Assembly: GCF_033958435.1 (NCBI RefSeq)
Contig: NC_134152.1
Location: 12,014,001 to 12,078,000 of the forward strand
From: Carettochelys insculpta
Taxonomy: Eukaryota; Chordata; Testudines; Carettochelyidae
Reading direction: 5' to 3'
Length of the DNA: 64,000 nucleotides
Program-made: the position numbers and the translations under genes
In this document: positions 1 through 10,345 of the stretch, piece after piece
How positions within the stretch are numbered: the first letter of the stretch is position 1
How the letters are laid out: every line of letters begins with the position of its first letter
Notes under the pieces: generated by a model
The model's input: the letters and a program-made list of their open reading frames with translations, nothing else
Told to the model about the DNA's origin: nothing
The model's database searches: none

Positions 1-42
1 TGGACTTGATTACCTCTCAAGGTCCCTTCCAGTTCTACAAGG
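1..42 (+). mobile_element. CR1 LINE 3'-end fragment, cut by the window edge
   Basis: The first 40 bases match the usual last segment of reptile CR1 elements, in which a short 'gacttgat.acctc' stretch is followed by 'ggtcccttccag'. The rest of the element would lie left of the window. The usual terminal ATTCTATG repeats are missing or decayed. Confidence 0.6.
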
Positions 43-985
43 TAAGCACGTCTCCATTATTTTCTGCAAGCTTTAGACTCAGCTGCTAGTTAGATATGTG
101 CTTCAGGAAGAGCGAAAGTAACGATAATGGTTAGTCAGCAGAAATACTGCATTATCCAGGCATATATTCCACTGCCAAATTATCCTTAGGCTCTATAATA
201 AATGATCATTTCATTTCACTTTGGGAAGCAGCACATGTGCAGTGCTTAGATGAGGTAGCCGCTAACTGAAAGCAGTGTTTCAGAAGTCACCCCCTCCACG
301 ATAATGTACTTAAAGCCCTGTGGCATCAGTCTTGAAAGCAAGTGAAATTATCACCCTGTTGCAAACAGAGTATATACCCAGTACTATGTTATCCTCCATA
401 TGACACAAGTCCTGGGATTTGGCTTTATTAGTAATTGAAATAACAATATGTAGACCTCAGCTTCTGAAGCGTAGCAGTTCCCAGAGCTTCCCCCTCTTGT
501 CCTGGCTCTTCAGTTTCAGAGCTTAGTTCCAACTCTTTTTAAGTTCTTACAGCTAAAAGGATCTGCTTGACAGCATGAGCAGTAGCAAGTATGCTAGATC
601 TTTGCAGAGAGTTGTAGCACATGAGTGTAGGCTGGCTCAGGGGAATGCTGCATTCACATGTGGGATCCCAGAAGTTGCCAGCTAGTTACAGACTACGATA
701 TGAGATGTCCTGAGGTGGTGTAAAAATTCCTGACAGTATTTTGAAACAATTAAAGAAAGAAGATGCTACCCTAGCGTTCCCACTGAATCCAAGGAAAGCA
801 GAAGCTGATAGAATAGAAGCTGGAGCCATGTGGACAACATGATCATCAACACTGGCATTAGTTCACTATCAAGTATGAAGGCTGTCTACACAGAGACTTG
901 GGTTGGCTTAATGATGTTGCTCAGAGGTGTGATTTTTTTGTATCTCTGAAGGATGTAGCTGGGTCAGCTTTGAAGTGCAAACCAA
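43..985. other. Spacer, nothing recognised
   Basis: AT-rich sequence with no convincing reading frame, RNA gene or repeat boundary that I can see. Confidence 0.4.
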
Positions 986-989
986 AAAT

Positions 990-1610
990 CTGATCACATA
1001 ATTAGGGCCCTACCAAATTCACAGTCCATTTTGGTCAATTTCATGGTCATGTAATTTTTAAAATATCACCATTTTCATTATTTAAAGCTGAAATTTCAGA
1101 GTATTGTAATCGTAGGGATCCTGAGGCAAAAGAGTTATGGCGGATCATATGATTTTTTTGCGTGGGTGCAACTGCAGCTTTGCTGCCCTTACGTCTATGC
1201 TGATGCTTGTGTTGATGCTGCCTTCAGAGCTGGGCAGGCGCAGTGGCTGTTGGCCTGGAGCCCAGCTCTGAAGGCAGAGCTGCCATCAACAGCACATAAG
1301 TAAGATGGTGTAGGATGATATTGTCACCCTTACTTGTGCACTGCTGCCAGTGGGGCTGAGCCCTGAACCACAAGCCACCACTATCCAGCCACCTGGTTCT
1401 GAAGTTAGCACTGTAGAAGTGATGTGCTGCTTCTGTGCTGCTGCCTTCAGAGCTGGGTGTCTGGCAAACAGCTGCTGCTCTTCAGCCACTCAGTTCTGAA
1501 GGCAGAGACAATATCATGACCACCCTAAAATAAAGTTGTGACCCTACTGCAACTCACTTTTGGGTCAGAATCCCCAACTGGCAATTCTGGGTCAGAACCC
1601 CCACCTCATT
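990..1610. repeat. Interspersed repeat with an internal hairpin
   Basis: It starts with 'agggccctaccaaattc' and an AT-rich part, followed by a GC-richer part holding an exact 18-base inverted repeat at 1218-1235 and 1260-1277. A third arm recurs near 1440-1458, with a partner near 1483-1502. The layout is that of a nonautonomous DNA transposon common in turtle and crocodile genomes; that family assignment is from memory. No transposase is present. Confidence 0.55.
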
Positions 1611-1744
1611 CCAAACCCTGATGTATCCAGTGACCAACTATTATAACCTGTTCTAGTCTGAGGGTAAATTTTTCCCTCAGGTGTTTTTTCCTTCTGGGAC
1701 ACCCCCATCATGCTATAAAATCTCCAGGGCCACCTGGGCCTCAG

Positions 1745-2030
1745 TTACTAATTTTCTGCATATAAAAATATGGCTGCCATTAGGGGGTAGCCAGCAGGGC
1801 AATTGCCTGGGGTCTCAACCCTCAGGAGCCCCTGCAAAGATACACTGCTCACGCTTCAGCTTCAGCCCCAGGTCATGGGGCTCGAGGCCCAGAACTTCAG
1901 CTTTGTGCAATGGGACTTTGGCTTTCTGCCCTGGGCCCCACTGAAACTAATGCTGGCCTTGCTTGCTGGCCCCCTCAAAACCTGATTGTGGCCTGGGACC
2001 ATGGTTGAAAACCACTGCTCTTGAGCACAT
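1745..2030. repeat. Probable old interspersed repeat
   Basis: A GC-rich block with the phrase pattern 'agggcaattgcctggggtc' up to 'ttgaaaaccactgctc', which resembles a common reptile nonautonomous repeat. The short open frames here are in low-complexity sequence and look like chance. Confidence 0.35.
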
Positions 2031-2956
2031 CTTGCTGAAATATTCCAGTCATAAACAATGACATGTTTAGTGTATACCTTTGCAAGCTTCACTCAGAGGT
2101 GTCTCAGCTCAGTGGCTAGTGACTGACCTAGTAGAACAAATCCAAAATGCTTGGAATAGGAGTGTGCCCCCATCCTCTCCTGGATGTAACTTGTTTGACA
2201 TTCCATGTGTGTGTTCAAAGCAGAGTGGGGTTTTTCATTGACAGTTGCTGTTTGGAGCTACCAGTCAGCCACCTAGTTCACATCTGGGACATCCAGAGCT
2301 GCAGTTTAGTACAGAACAATCTGTAGTGTGAACACTTTTGTGTGTTCACCAAGTTCTCCTTTAAGGCTTAACTGTGTAAGGTGCAAAGCACTCAGAATTT
2401 CTAAGGGCTTCACTGAGAATTAGGGCATTTAAGACACAGCGGGCTCAGACCCTGAGCAAGTAGGGAACATTTTAAGGCATTGAAGTCACAGAAGCAAATC
2501 ATCCAAGACTAGGGTGACCATAGCCATGTCTACACGTGCCGGCTACTTCAAAGTAGCCACGCCAACTTCGAAATAGCTCCCGCCACGTCTACACGTGGCA
2601 AGCGCTATTTCGAAGTTGAAATCGATGTAAGGTGGCGAGATGTCGAAGTCGCTATCCCCATCAGAAGATGGGAATAGCGCCCTACTTCGACGTTGAACGT
2701 CAAAGTAGGGCACATGTAGCCGATCCACGTCCCGCAACATCGAAATAGCGGGGTCCGCCATGGCGGCCATCAGCTGAGGAGTTGAGAGACGTTCTCTCCA
2801 GCTCCTTAGCTCTATGGTCGCCGTGTGCAGCGGCCCCTTAAAGCTCCCTGCCCCCTGCGTTCCTGTGCAGGAAGCTGAGAGCTCGTGCAGGCAGCAGCAC
2901 TGACATGCGGCCTGCCTGTACGCCTCCCTGCAGCCCCAAGCCACCCCCCCGCTGCG

Positions 2957-4610
2957 ATGGCCACCCGCCAGCCCCTCAAGTGCCCCCAGGGCACCCCCCC
3001 CAAGGGGAGCCAGGGCTGCCAGCCTGGCAGCCAGCCTGGCAAAAGGCAGCGGGGCCCCTCCTGGACAGAGGTCGAGATCCGGGACCTGCTGGGGCTCTGG
3101 AGTGAGGAGGAGGTGCACCAGGTAATGGGGAGCAAGAGGCAGAACGTGGATGCGTTCGCTCAGCTGGCCGAGGGCCTGGCTGCCTGGGGTCACCCTGCCA
3201 GCACTCCTGACCACATCAGGAGTAAGGTGAAGGAGCTGCGGCAGGGTTACACCCGGGCCTGGGATGCGGCCAGCCGATCTGGGGCTGCCCCTGCCACTTG
3301 CCCCTTTTACAGGGAGCTCAGGTCCATCCTGGGCCCCCGGTACACCTCCTCCCCGCCGGCCACTCTTGACACCTCGGCCGACGAGCCCCAGCAGGTCCCG
3401 GAGGTGGAGTCTACCCCGGAGGCAAGCCCCACCCCCCAGGAGCCCACCCCTGGGATGCCAGAGGAGGAGGAGGGGAAATCCTCCTCCAGCGACGGGAGGC
3501 TGCGGATCGTCCTGCCGTCCCGGAGGTCCAGCAGGGTGTCTGCCCAGAGGGTGTCCCCTGACCGTGGGAGCAGACCATCAGGTATGTACTCCTCCTGGTG
3601 CACACCCCCGGGGTTAAGGGGCGGGGACAACAGACATGACCAGAGCCCTCCACATGCCCAGATGACCATGGCCCCAAGGACAGCAGTGGCATGTCCCTCA
3701 GAAAAGTGCATCAGCCCTTGCCCCCACAGCAGGACAGTGCCATGCCCCATCCCTGGGGATGGGGGGAGTGGAACCTAGGGTCACCTGGGGGGGGAGGGGG
3801 TGGGACACCCATCATCAGCAGCAGCATCTCCCGGGGATGGGGATGGGGAACCAGCAGCAGAGGGGTGGGGAGACAAGGGCCATGGCTCAGGGGCCACACT
3901 AACGGCTGTCTCCACTCTTCTTCCCCCCCCCGTGTTCCGCAGCTGCACCATCGGAGGGCCCGGAGAGCGCCAGCGAGGTCTCAGTGGTCCCGGAGAGCCC
4001 ACTGGGGCCATCCCAGCAGGCCAGCCCCTCGGCGGAGCACCAACCAGCCCCAGGACGGGGCCAACGGCAGAGCCACCACCACCCAAGGATGGCCGCGGAT
4101 CCCCAGCTGCCTGCAACCCTCCAGCATCAGCTGGAGGTGTTGGAGCACTGCCTGCAGGTGGACGAGCGGTGGCTGGAGCTCCAGGAGCGAGCGCTGGCCT
4201 GGCGCCAGGAGGCATGGGGGACCTTTATGCGCACATTCGAGCGCATAGTGGAATACCTGGCCCCCCCCATGCCGTGCCGCCCGCCGCTGTATACGCCACT
4301 CCACCTGCTGCTCCGACCGCTGTCCCACCACCGTCCGCCACCCTGGGGCATTCCGCCGATGGGGACCTGGGGCCTGCTGACACCCGCCGGCCATACCTGC
4401 TGGTTCGCCCGGCCTCCAGCCAGCCTCGGCCAGGGCTCAGGTCTAGGCGAGGGTCGCGCCCGCCAACCCTGGGCACCGGACAGTAGAGGGGTGTGGGGCC
4501 CAGGACATGGCCCCCCTCCCCCTTTGTACATATCACCCCATATATATTTGTATATAGTTTGTGTTACACCCCGTTCTGTTATATGGTACCTGCCCCCGCC
4601 ATGTAAATAG
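2957..4610 (+). CDS. Harbinger Myb/SANT-like DNA-binding protein, two exons
   Basis: Second protein of the Harbinger element. In this superfamily such proteins bind the transposon ends and help bring the transposase into the nucleus. I prefer the ATG at 2957, in a good Kozak context, over the upstream ATG at 2885. Exon 1 holds a trihelix-like domain: a Trp in 'SWTEVEI' (about residue 35), then 'LLGLW', 'FAQLAEGL', 'IRSKVKELRQGY' and 'CPFYREL'. An acidic Pro/Ser-rich linker follows. A GT-AG intron fits at 3582-3942, and the exons join in phase. Exon 2 has a Leu/Trp/Glu-rich helix (about 4113-4250), probably for oligomerisation. Past a C8 run near 4261-4268 the reading frame is uncertain. The open frame continues to 4610, but a better-looking Arg-rich tail ends at 4486 in another frame, so a 1-nt indel is likely. 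Confidence 0.7.
3582..3942 (+). other. Predicted intron of the Myb/SANT-like gene
   Basis: Donor 'cag|gtatgt' and acceptor 'gttccgcag|ct' after a pyrimidine tract. The 361-bp span is not a multiple of three, but splicing joins the Myb exon to the coiled-coil exon in phase. Confidence 0.65.
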
Positions 4611-4824
4611 TTCCCCCCTTTTGTTCTGCTCTCTCTCTCTATATATTTTTGTTGTTTGAATAATAAGAGAAATCACCGGTTTTTGGTTTCAAAAACAACA
4701 GCTCTATTTTTATTTGCAAGAAGGGGTGTGTGTGCTCTTGGGTGCTCTGTGGTGTGGCCGTAGGGGCAGGGAGTGTTGTGGAGGATGGGAGGGTGCAGTG
4801 GGGGGGCAGGGGGCCTGCCAGCAT

Positions 4825-6417
4825 TCACCCCGCAGCCTGATCGAAATGGGCCCTCAGGGCCTCCTGGACCCAGATCCCCTCGGGGTCCACCTGGCGACTG
4901 GGGGCAGCGGGTGGCTGCACGTCAGCCCTGCCAGCCTCCACAGCCCAGCCCTGGAAGAATGCCTCCCCCTTGCTCTCGACCAGGTTGCGGAGTGTGCTGC
5001 ACGCGCCCACAATCTGGGGGATGTTGGTGGGGCCCGCATCAAGGCAGGTGAGGAGACACCTCCAGCGCCCTTTGAGGAGACCAAAAGTGCACTCAACCAC
5101 CTGGCGCGCATGGTTCAAGCGTGTGTTGAAGCACTCCTGGCTGGCTGAGAGATGGCTCGTGTAAGGGTGCATGAGCCAGGGCCGGAGGGGGTACGCCGCA
5201 TCTGTGACGATGCAGAGGGGCATGGTGGTGTCCCCCACAGGGATCTCCCACTGGGGGATGTAGGTTCCCGCCTCCAGCCGGCGGCACAGGCCCGAATTCC
5301 TGAACACCTGGGCGTCGTGGGTGCTGCCAGGCTACCCAACATAAATGTCCAGGAAGCGGCCCCGGCTGTCCGACAAGGCCTGGAGGACCACCGAATGGTA
5401 GCCCTTCCTGTTCAGGAAGCGTCCTCCGCTGTGCTCCAGGGCACAGATGGGGATATGGATCCCATCCAGAGCCCCAAAGCAATTTGGGAAGCCCAGGCTG
5501 GCAAACCCCGCGATGGCGGCATCTGGGTCTCCAAGCCACACAAGCCTGCGGAGGAGCAGGGCACTGATGGTGCGGCCGACCTGCAGGGGAAGGACATGGG
5601 AGAGCACCAGTGAGGGGTGTGCAGGGTGTGTCTGGCCCTCCCCCACAGGGCTGCCCTCCCCCGGGTCCTCTTACCTCCATGAGGACAGCCCCGACGGTGG
5701 CCTTGCCACGCCAAACTGCTGTCCCACGGATCGGTAGCTGTCTGGAGTGGCCAGCTTCCAGACAGCGATGCCGACCCATTTCTCCACCATGAGGGCACGC
5801 CGCATGGCGGTGTCCTGGTGCCTCACTGTGGGGGTGAGCCACTGGCAGAGCTCCAGGAATGTCTGCCAGCTCATGCGAAAGTTCTGGAGCCAGCGGTCAT
5901 TGTCCCACTCGCTGAGCACCAGCCGCTCCCACCAGTCGGTGCTCGTGGGGTAGCTCCACAGCCAGCGGCGTGAGCGGCGGGGGCGGGGGTCAGAGGGCAG
6001 CAAGGTCTGGGGCTGCTTCCTCCTCCCCTGGGGGCAGCTCCTCTTCTGTGAATAAAAGGTGGTCAGCTGCCTCTTGCATAGCATTGAGCAGGGCAAGCAC
6101 TGCTCCTGCAGGGGTGGCTGTGTGGACCTCTGGCTGCTGCTGCTGCTGCTGCTGCTGGGGGTCCATACTGCTTCGATGGGTGTGTGTGCCTGTGGTTCTC
6201 CAGACCGCGTGCTGTGCGGGCTGCGTGTGTCTGGGAGGGGCCCTTTAAGGTTGCGGCTTGCTGTTGCCCCAGAAGTGCTAGTCCGCCCTGTGACCCTGTC
6301 TGCAGCTGTGCCTGGCACCCTTATTTCGATGTGTGCCACTCTGGCATGTAGACGCTTCCCTGCAGAGCCTACTTCGATGTGGTGCTGCCCAATGTCGACG
6401 CTGAATGTTGACGGCAC
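4825..6417 (-). pseudogene. HARBI1-like DDE transposase, lightly damaged
   Basis: Transposase of the same element, which would cut and rejoin the element ends with an RNase H-fold DDE site. Exon 1 (roughly 6417 to 5675) has a low-complexity N-terminus with a polyserine tract, then the HARBI1 helix-rich region ('WDNDRWLQNFRMS', 'VGIAVWKLATPDSYRSVG'). Exon 2 (5580 to 4825) has 'GFPNCFGALDGIHIP', 'VTDAAYPLRPWL' and 'VVECTFGLLKGRW', so all three acidic catalytic residues are kept. A 94-bp GT-AG intron (5581-5674) fits. Two lesions are visible: a 1-nt deletion near 5710 just before the donor, and a TAG at 5333-5335 where the family has Trp, after 'DIYVG'. The protein is otherwise collinear with HARBI1 and ends 'RAHFDQAAG'. 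Confidence 0.8.
6134..6157. repeat. (CTG)8 microsatellite inside the transposase gene
   Basis: Eight perfect CTG units. On the minus strand they encode most of the polyserine run in the N-terminal part of the transposase. Confidence 0.9.
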
Positions 6418-6819
6418 CAGCCCTGGAGGACGTGTAGACGCTATGCATCGAAATAGCTTATTTCGATGTCACTACACGTGTACATGTAGCTCATATCTCC
6501 CTGTCCCAAATACAGGATGGGGAGATATGGGTGGAGCAGCGGATCCTCCAAGCCCCAGGGAGCCAGGAAGGAGGCATCATCTGCCAGTGATCTCCTGGAG
6601 TCCTGAGGAAGCTGCAGCAGCCGGTGATTCCCTGGAGCTTCAGGGAAGCTGCAGCCCCTAGCGCTTCCCGAGCTCTGGGGAAGCCACAGGTGCCCATGCT
6701 CCCCCTGCTTCCCCGAGGCCCAGGGAGGTGGGTGGGGGGATGGGGGAATAAGTAGGGATGCCTTTTTGGTGGCCCAAATATGGGGCCATCCTGCCCAATA
6801 CGGGACGGATGGTCACCTT

Positions 6820-7095
6820 ATCCAAAACTGTTACTGTTCTAATGTCAGCTCTCTGTGTCTGCTTAGCACAGCTCAGGATATCCAGCCACATTCTCAGCTG
6901 ATACAGAACTCTGCCAATTCACACCAGCTAAAAATGTGGCCCATTCTTTTCCAAAGCTGCTTTAAGAGTTTTCCTCTGAGCATATAATAGAGAAACTCAA
7001 CAATACAGTAGTTTGATTTTCATAAAGCTTTTTTCATAGTCCTGCATGATACTCTAATCAGCCAAAGAGGGAAATACAGTTTAGATGAAATTACT
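6820..7095. other. Spacer, nothing recognised
   Basis: AT-rich sequence with no supported feature. Confidence 0.4.
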
Positions 7096-7100
7096 AAAAG

Positions 7101-7955
7101 GCCAGATCTACACTAGGGGATAAAATTGAATTTAAGGATCTTAGGCTGATTTTTATAAACCATTAGTCTTTACCACAGCACTCAACAGGTTGATTTTAAG
7201 GGCTCTAAGGCTGACTTTTGTAATGCCAAATTCACCAGACGTAACTCCTAAAAACGATTTTTCAGTGCCGACTTATACAAGTGAAGACAGCAGCATTATT
7301 AAAATCGATTTTATTAGCCTGCAAAACTATCCCACAATGCCCTTCAGTGTGTCCTGTCTGGTCATTGCTTCCCCTCTGCTGATCTCCAGATGAGCAGGAA
7401 GTAGGCGACAGGAAGCAGTAGTCATTAGTTTGGAAATTTTGAATCCATTTCCTTTCCTCTCTGGCCAGCATGGCAATCAGACATCAGGAGCACACCTCTG
7501 CAGCCCACCTACTAGCCATGATTTCCCAGGGTCACAAAAGAGCCCCAGCATGGAGCCATCAGGAGATCCAGGACCTCATCACTGTGGGGAGGTAGAAAAA
7601 ACTATTTTCCTGCAGCTCAAAACCAGCAAAAGAAATGCCAATATTTATGTGAAGCTATTGCAAGTTATGATTCAGAAAGGGTACACCAGGGATGCTCAGC
7701 AGTGCTGCGTTCAAATCAAGGAGCTCAGGCAGAATTATCAAAATAGCAAAGAAGCTAATGGTTGGTCTGGGGCATCTCCCCAGACATGACACTATTGTGA
7801 TGAGCTTCATGCTATTCCAGGGACAGCCACAACCTCTTCCCCCTAAAAATGCCTGGACTCCTCAGTAAGTGTTGCTCAGAAGGATGATGAAGTGGGGTCT
7901 TAGTTGGTAGATGAGGAAGAGGTAGACAACATCAGGGTACAGTCCAGTGTAGAAG
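7101..7955 (+). pseudogene. Harbinger relic with a broken Myb/SANT-like exon
   Basis: The start 'ggccagatctacactagg' followed by 'gataaaattgaattt' matches the terminal type seen at 14627 and 45413. The coding remains begin near 7470. One frame has 'WSHQEIQDLI'. After a frameshift near 7590 the next frame runs through 'IYVKLLQVMIQKGYTRDAQQ' and 'VQIKELRQNYQ', the core of the trihelix-type domain, then through a stop after 'ASPQT' into 'HYCDELHAI'. The transposase part and the right end are missing, and an old CR1 follows at once. Confidence 0.65.
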
Positions 7956-7959
7956 CTCA

Positions 7960-8615
7960 TTCTAAAGGATCTGAAGGTTATAGTAGATCACAGATTGAAT
8001 CAACGCTGTGACGCTAGTGGGAAAAAAGGTTGATGTTATTCTGGGTTGTATTAGCTGGAGTGTCTTATGTAACATACCAGAACTAAGTGTCCCACTCTCT
8101 TCAGTGCTGGTGAGGCTGCATCTGGAATACTGGATCCAGTTCTAGACAACATACTTTAGGTGTGATGTGGACAAATTAGAGAGTCTAGAAGAGAGCAAAT
8201 GATGAAAGGTTAGAAAACCTACATCTGAAATAAAAAATGGATGCTTTTAGCATTCGGAAAAGAACTATGAGAGGGGACCTGATGACAGTTTTCAGAAATG
8301 TTAAAGGCTGTTTTAAAGGACAGTGGTCAATTTCTCTCCATGTCCACTGGAGTTAGAACAAGGAGAAATGGCTTTAATCTGCAGTGAAGTAGATTAAGAT
8401 TAGATATTAGGAAAGCCCTTTTCAATTTTTATATAGGGTAGTTAAGCTTTAGAATAGGTTTCCAAAAGAGGTTGTGGAATCCTCATCATTTCAGATTTCT
8501 AACAGGTTAGAAAAACACCTGTTAATGATGATTTCACTTGGTCCTTCCTCAGTACTGGACTCAATGACTTGTTGAGGTCCTTCCAGCCCTACGTTTCTAT
8601 GATTCTGTGATTCTA
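7960..8615 (+). mobile_element. CR1 LINE, 5'-truncated old copy
   Basis: A diverged CR1 3' part. It includes the region encoding the end of ORF2 ('ctggaatactggatccagttct', then 'agaagagagcaaatgatgaaagg') and the 3' end 'gaggtccttccagccctacg' with ATTCT(G)TG-type terminal repeats at 8598-8614. It is 5' truncated, as most CR1 copies are. Confidence 0.85.
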
Positions 8616-8993
8616 GCTTGATGTGCTCTACAGAGAAATATGAGTTACAAATACAAAACAGCTTGGGAAATCACTTAACTCTACCACCTGAAAAAATCAA
8701 AATTAGTAAGAGAGAAAGGGAGAAAACCAAAACCAAACAAACAAAAACACCGTGCAAGACCTTCGTTGTCACATAAAATGAGAACATTACCTCACTGCTT
8801 AATTCAAGGACTGAATTCAACAGAATCCCTCTTTAAAAAAATCTGAAATCACCTTAATACATTGAATCCTGGCTAACTCACTGAACACCACAACATGTCA
8901 AGTGTGGCTTAAGTGGCTAAGAGCCTATCTTCAGCGTGAGATTTCTGTTCAACTGCCTGTAAGTGGACAGAGCCATGATTCAAACAGAACAAT
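8616..8993. other. Spacer, nothing recognised
   Basis: AT-rich sequence with short A-rich tracts near 8710-8750. No supported gene. Confidence 0.4.
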
Positions 8994-9644
8994 GGCTACG
9001 TCTACACTAGCACACTATGTCGAAGTAGCCTATTTCGATGTCCTTACGTCGAAACAGGCTACTTCGACGCGTATCATATACACATCCTCCAGGGCTGGTG
9101 CCATCAACGTTCAACGTCGAAGTAGTGACGGAGAATATCAAAAGGAGTCACCCCGGAAGGAAATGTGGAGCGTCCACACACACAAGTGCTCCCCGTCAAA
9201 ATAAGGGGCCAGCAAAGCCCCAAGCCACTCCCTTAAAGGGCCCCTCCCAGACACACTCTCCCTGCACATCACGAGATCCACAGAGCTGACAACCGGTTGC
9301 AGACCCCGTGCACGCAGCATGGACCCCACAGCTGCAGCAGCAGGGGCTGCTGGACAGAGCAGAGGCTGGACAGAGCGTCTCTCAACCCCTCAGCTGATGG
9401 CCGCCATGGAGTACCCCGATATTTTGATGTAGCGGGACGCGGATAGTCTACACACGCCCTACTTCGACGTTGAACATTGAAGTAGGGCGCTATTCCCATC
9501 TTCAGATAGGAATAGCGATTTCGACGTCTCACCACCTAATGTTGATTTCAACATCGAAATAGCCCACAGCGCGCGTAGACGCGACGCATACTATTTCGAT
9601 GTTGTGCCAGCTACTTTGAAGTAGCCAGCTAGTGTAGACGCACC
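8994..9644 (-). mobile_element. Nonautonomous, internally deleted Harbinger derivative of copy 1
   Basis: Terminal repeats 'ggctacgtctacactagc' and 'gctagtgtagacgcacc' are inverse complements with small differences. The right third (about 9375-9640) is the inverse complement of the left subterminal part of copy 1 (2560-2790), including the shared 'cagctga.gg' and 'ttgagagacg' words. The left part shares 'tcctccagggctggtgcc' with the right end of copy 1 on the opposite strand. It is therefore a deletion derivative in reverse orientation, with both genes lost. Confidence 0.8.
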
Positions 9645-9954
9645 TAATATGTTCTTTGCCATCTCCCTCATGAGACTTTAGATCCAGTTCTTTTCTTCCA
9701 TTAAGAATAGAAGTCTACTGAGATATACTCTAAAACTAGTACTGCAGAGAGCAGATTATATGGGACAGATTCTGATAGCCACACAAACCTACTCCAGACC
9801 CATTTCAATCAGACTACTTTGGGAGGAAGATATTACTCAACATAAATAATGGTACAGATGGTACCTCCCTTGCCTAGCACCCCTGGGACTCATCTGGCAC
9901 CCTTGGAACAACAAAGGGATTTGCTTGACAACAGGAGGTCAGGACTCTGGGCTG
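9645..9954. other. Spacer, nothing recognised
   Basis: No supported feature. Confidence 0.35.
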
Positions 9955-10345
9955 TTCTGGGGTGGGAGTGGAGGGGCACCAGCCTGCTGGCCTGGTTTCT
10001 CTGCTGGCTGCTGCAGGCTCTTGCTCACACACTGTCTGGAGGTGGGGGCACTTCTGCAGGGCTCCCTCATGGGGCCACTGGGCTTCCTGACTCTGTCTGG
10101 GTTCTCCATGACTCTGTGGGGCTGCTGGAGGGGCTCTGTGCCCCAGCCAGGCTCCCGTCTGGCCCCTTGCCACAGGGCTTCTGGTAGGGCTCCCAAATGG
10201 GGCCTAGGCTCCCCACATTAGGGCTCCCCAATCCCAGCCTGGCTCCCCACCCTGGCTCTCTAGCTTGGGGCTGCCCTTGGGCTCCTTAGAGTGGGTTTCC
10301 AGTGGGGCTCCCTGCCACCAGCAGGGCTCCGTTCTAGCCCTCCAC
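9955..10345. repeat. GC-rich imperfect minisatellite-like block
   Basis: Loose repetition of units containing 'ggggctccc', 'aggctccc' and 'gggctcc' with 20-40 bases between. Reading frames are open on both strands here because the sequence is repetitive and GC-rich. I do not call a gene. Confidence 0.5.

Larger units (their letters stand above)
2523..6492. mobile_element. PIF/Harbinger DNA transposon, nearly complete (copy 1)
   Basis: About 4 kb, bounded by imperfect terminal inverted repeats: the left end is 'gccatgtctacacgtg', and the right end read on the minus strand is 'gagctacatgtacacgtg'. The bases ATA (or CATA) flank both sides, fitting the 3-bp target duplication of this superfamily. 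It has the two-gene layout of animal Harbingers: a Myb/SANT-like gene on + (from 2957) and a HARBI1-like DDE transposase on -, converging near 4.6-4.8 kb. The subterminal regions are rich in 'tacttcga' and 'atttcgaa' motifs. A shorter inverted derivative is at 8994-9644. Confidence 0.85.
2511..6819. mobile_element. Short inverted-repeat element split by a Harbinger insertion
   Basis: The left end 'agggtgaccat' (from 2511) and the right end near 6808-6819 ('atggtcacctt') are inverse complements. The body is at 6493-6819; only the first dozen bases lie left of the Harbinger. Joining 2511-2522 to the sequence after 6495 gives a continuous short element, so this repeat is older than the Harbinger inside it. 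The interior at 6520-6740 is GC-rich. A related degraded piece is at 25766-25940. Confidence 0.5.

Noticed and set aside
1681..2092. Three overlapping short frames on both strands
   Set aside because: They lie in GC-rich repeat sequence, with no domain and no splice context.
4714..5613. Open frames on + across the Harbinger transposase exon
   Set aside because: They are antisense to the DDE exon and have no motif of their own.
4825..6417. Harbinger transposase considered as a domesticated host HARBI1 gene
   Set aside because: It lies within terminal repeats together with its Myb partner and carries a frameshift and a stop.
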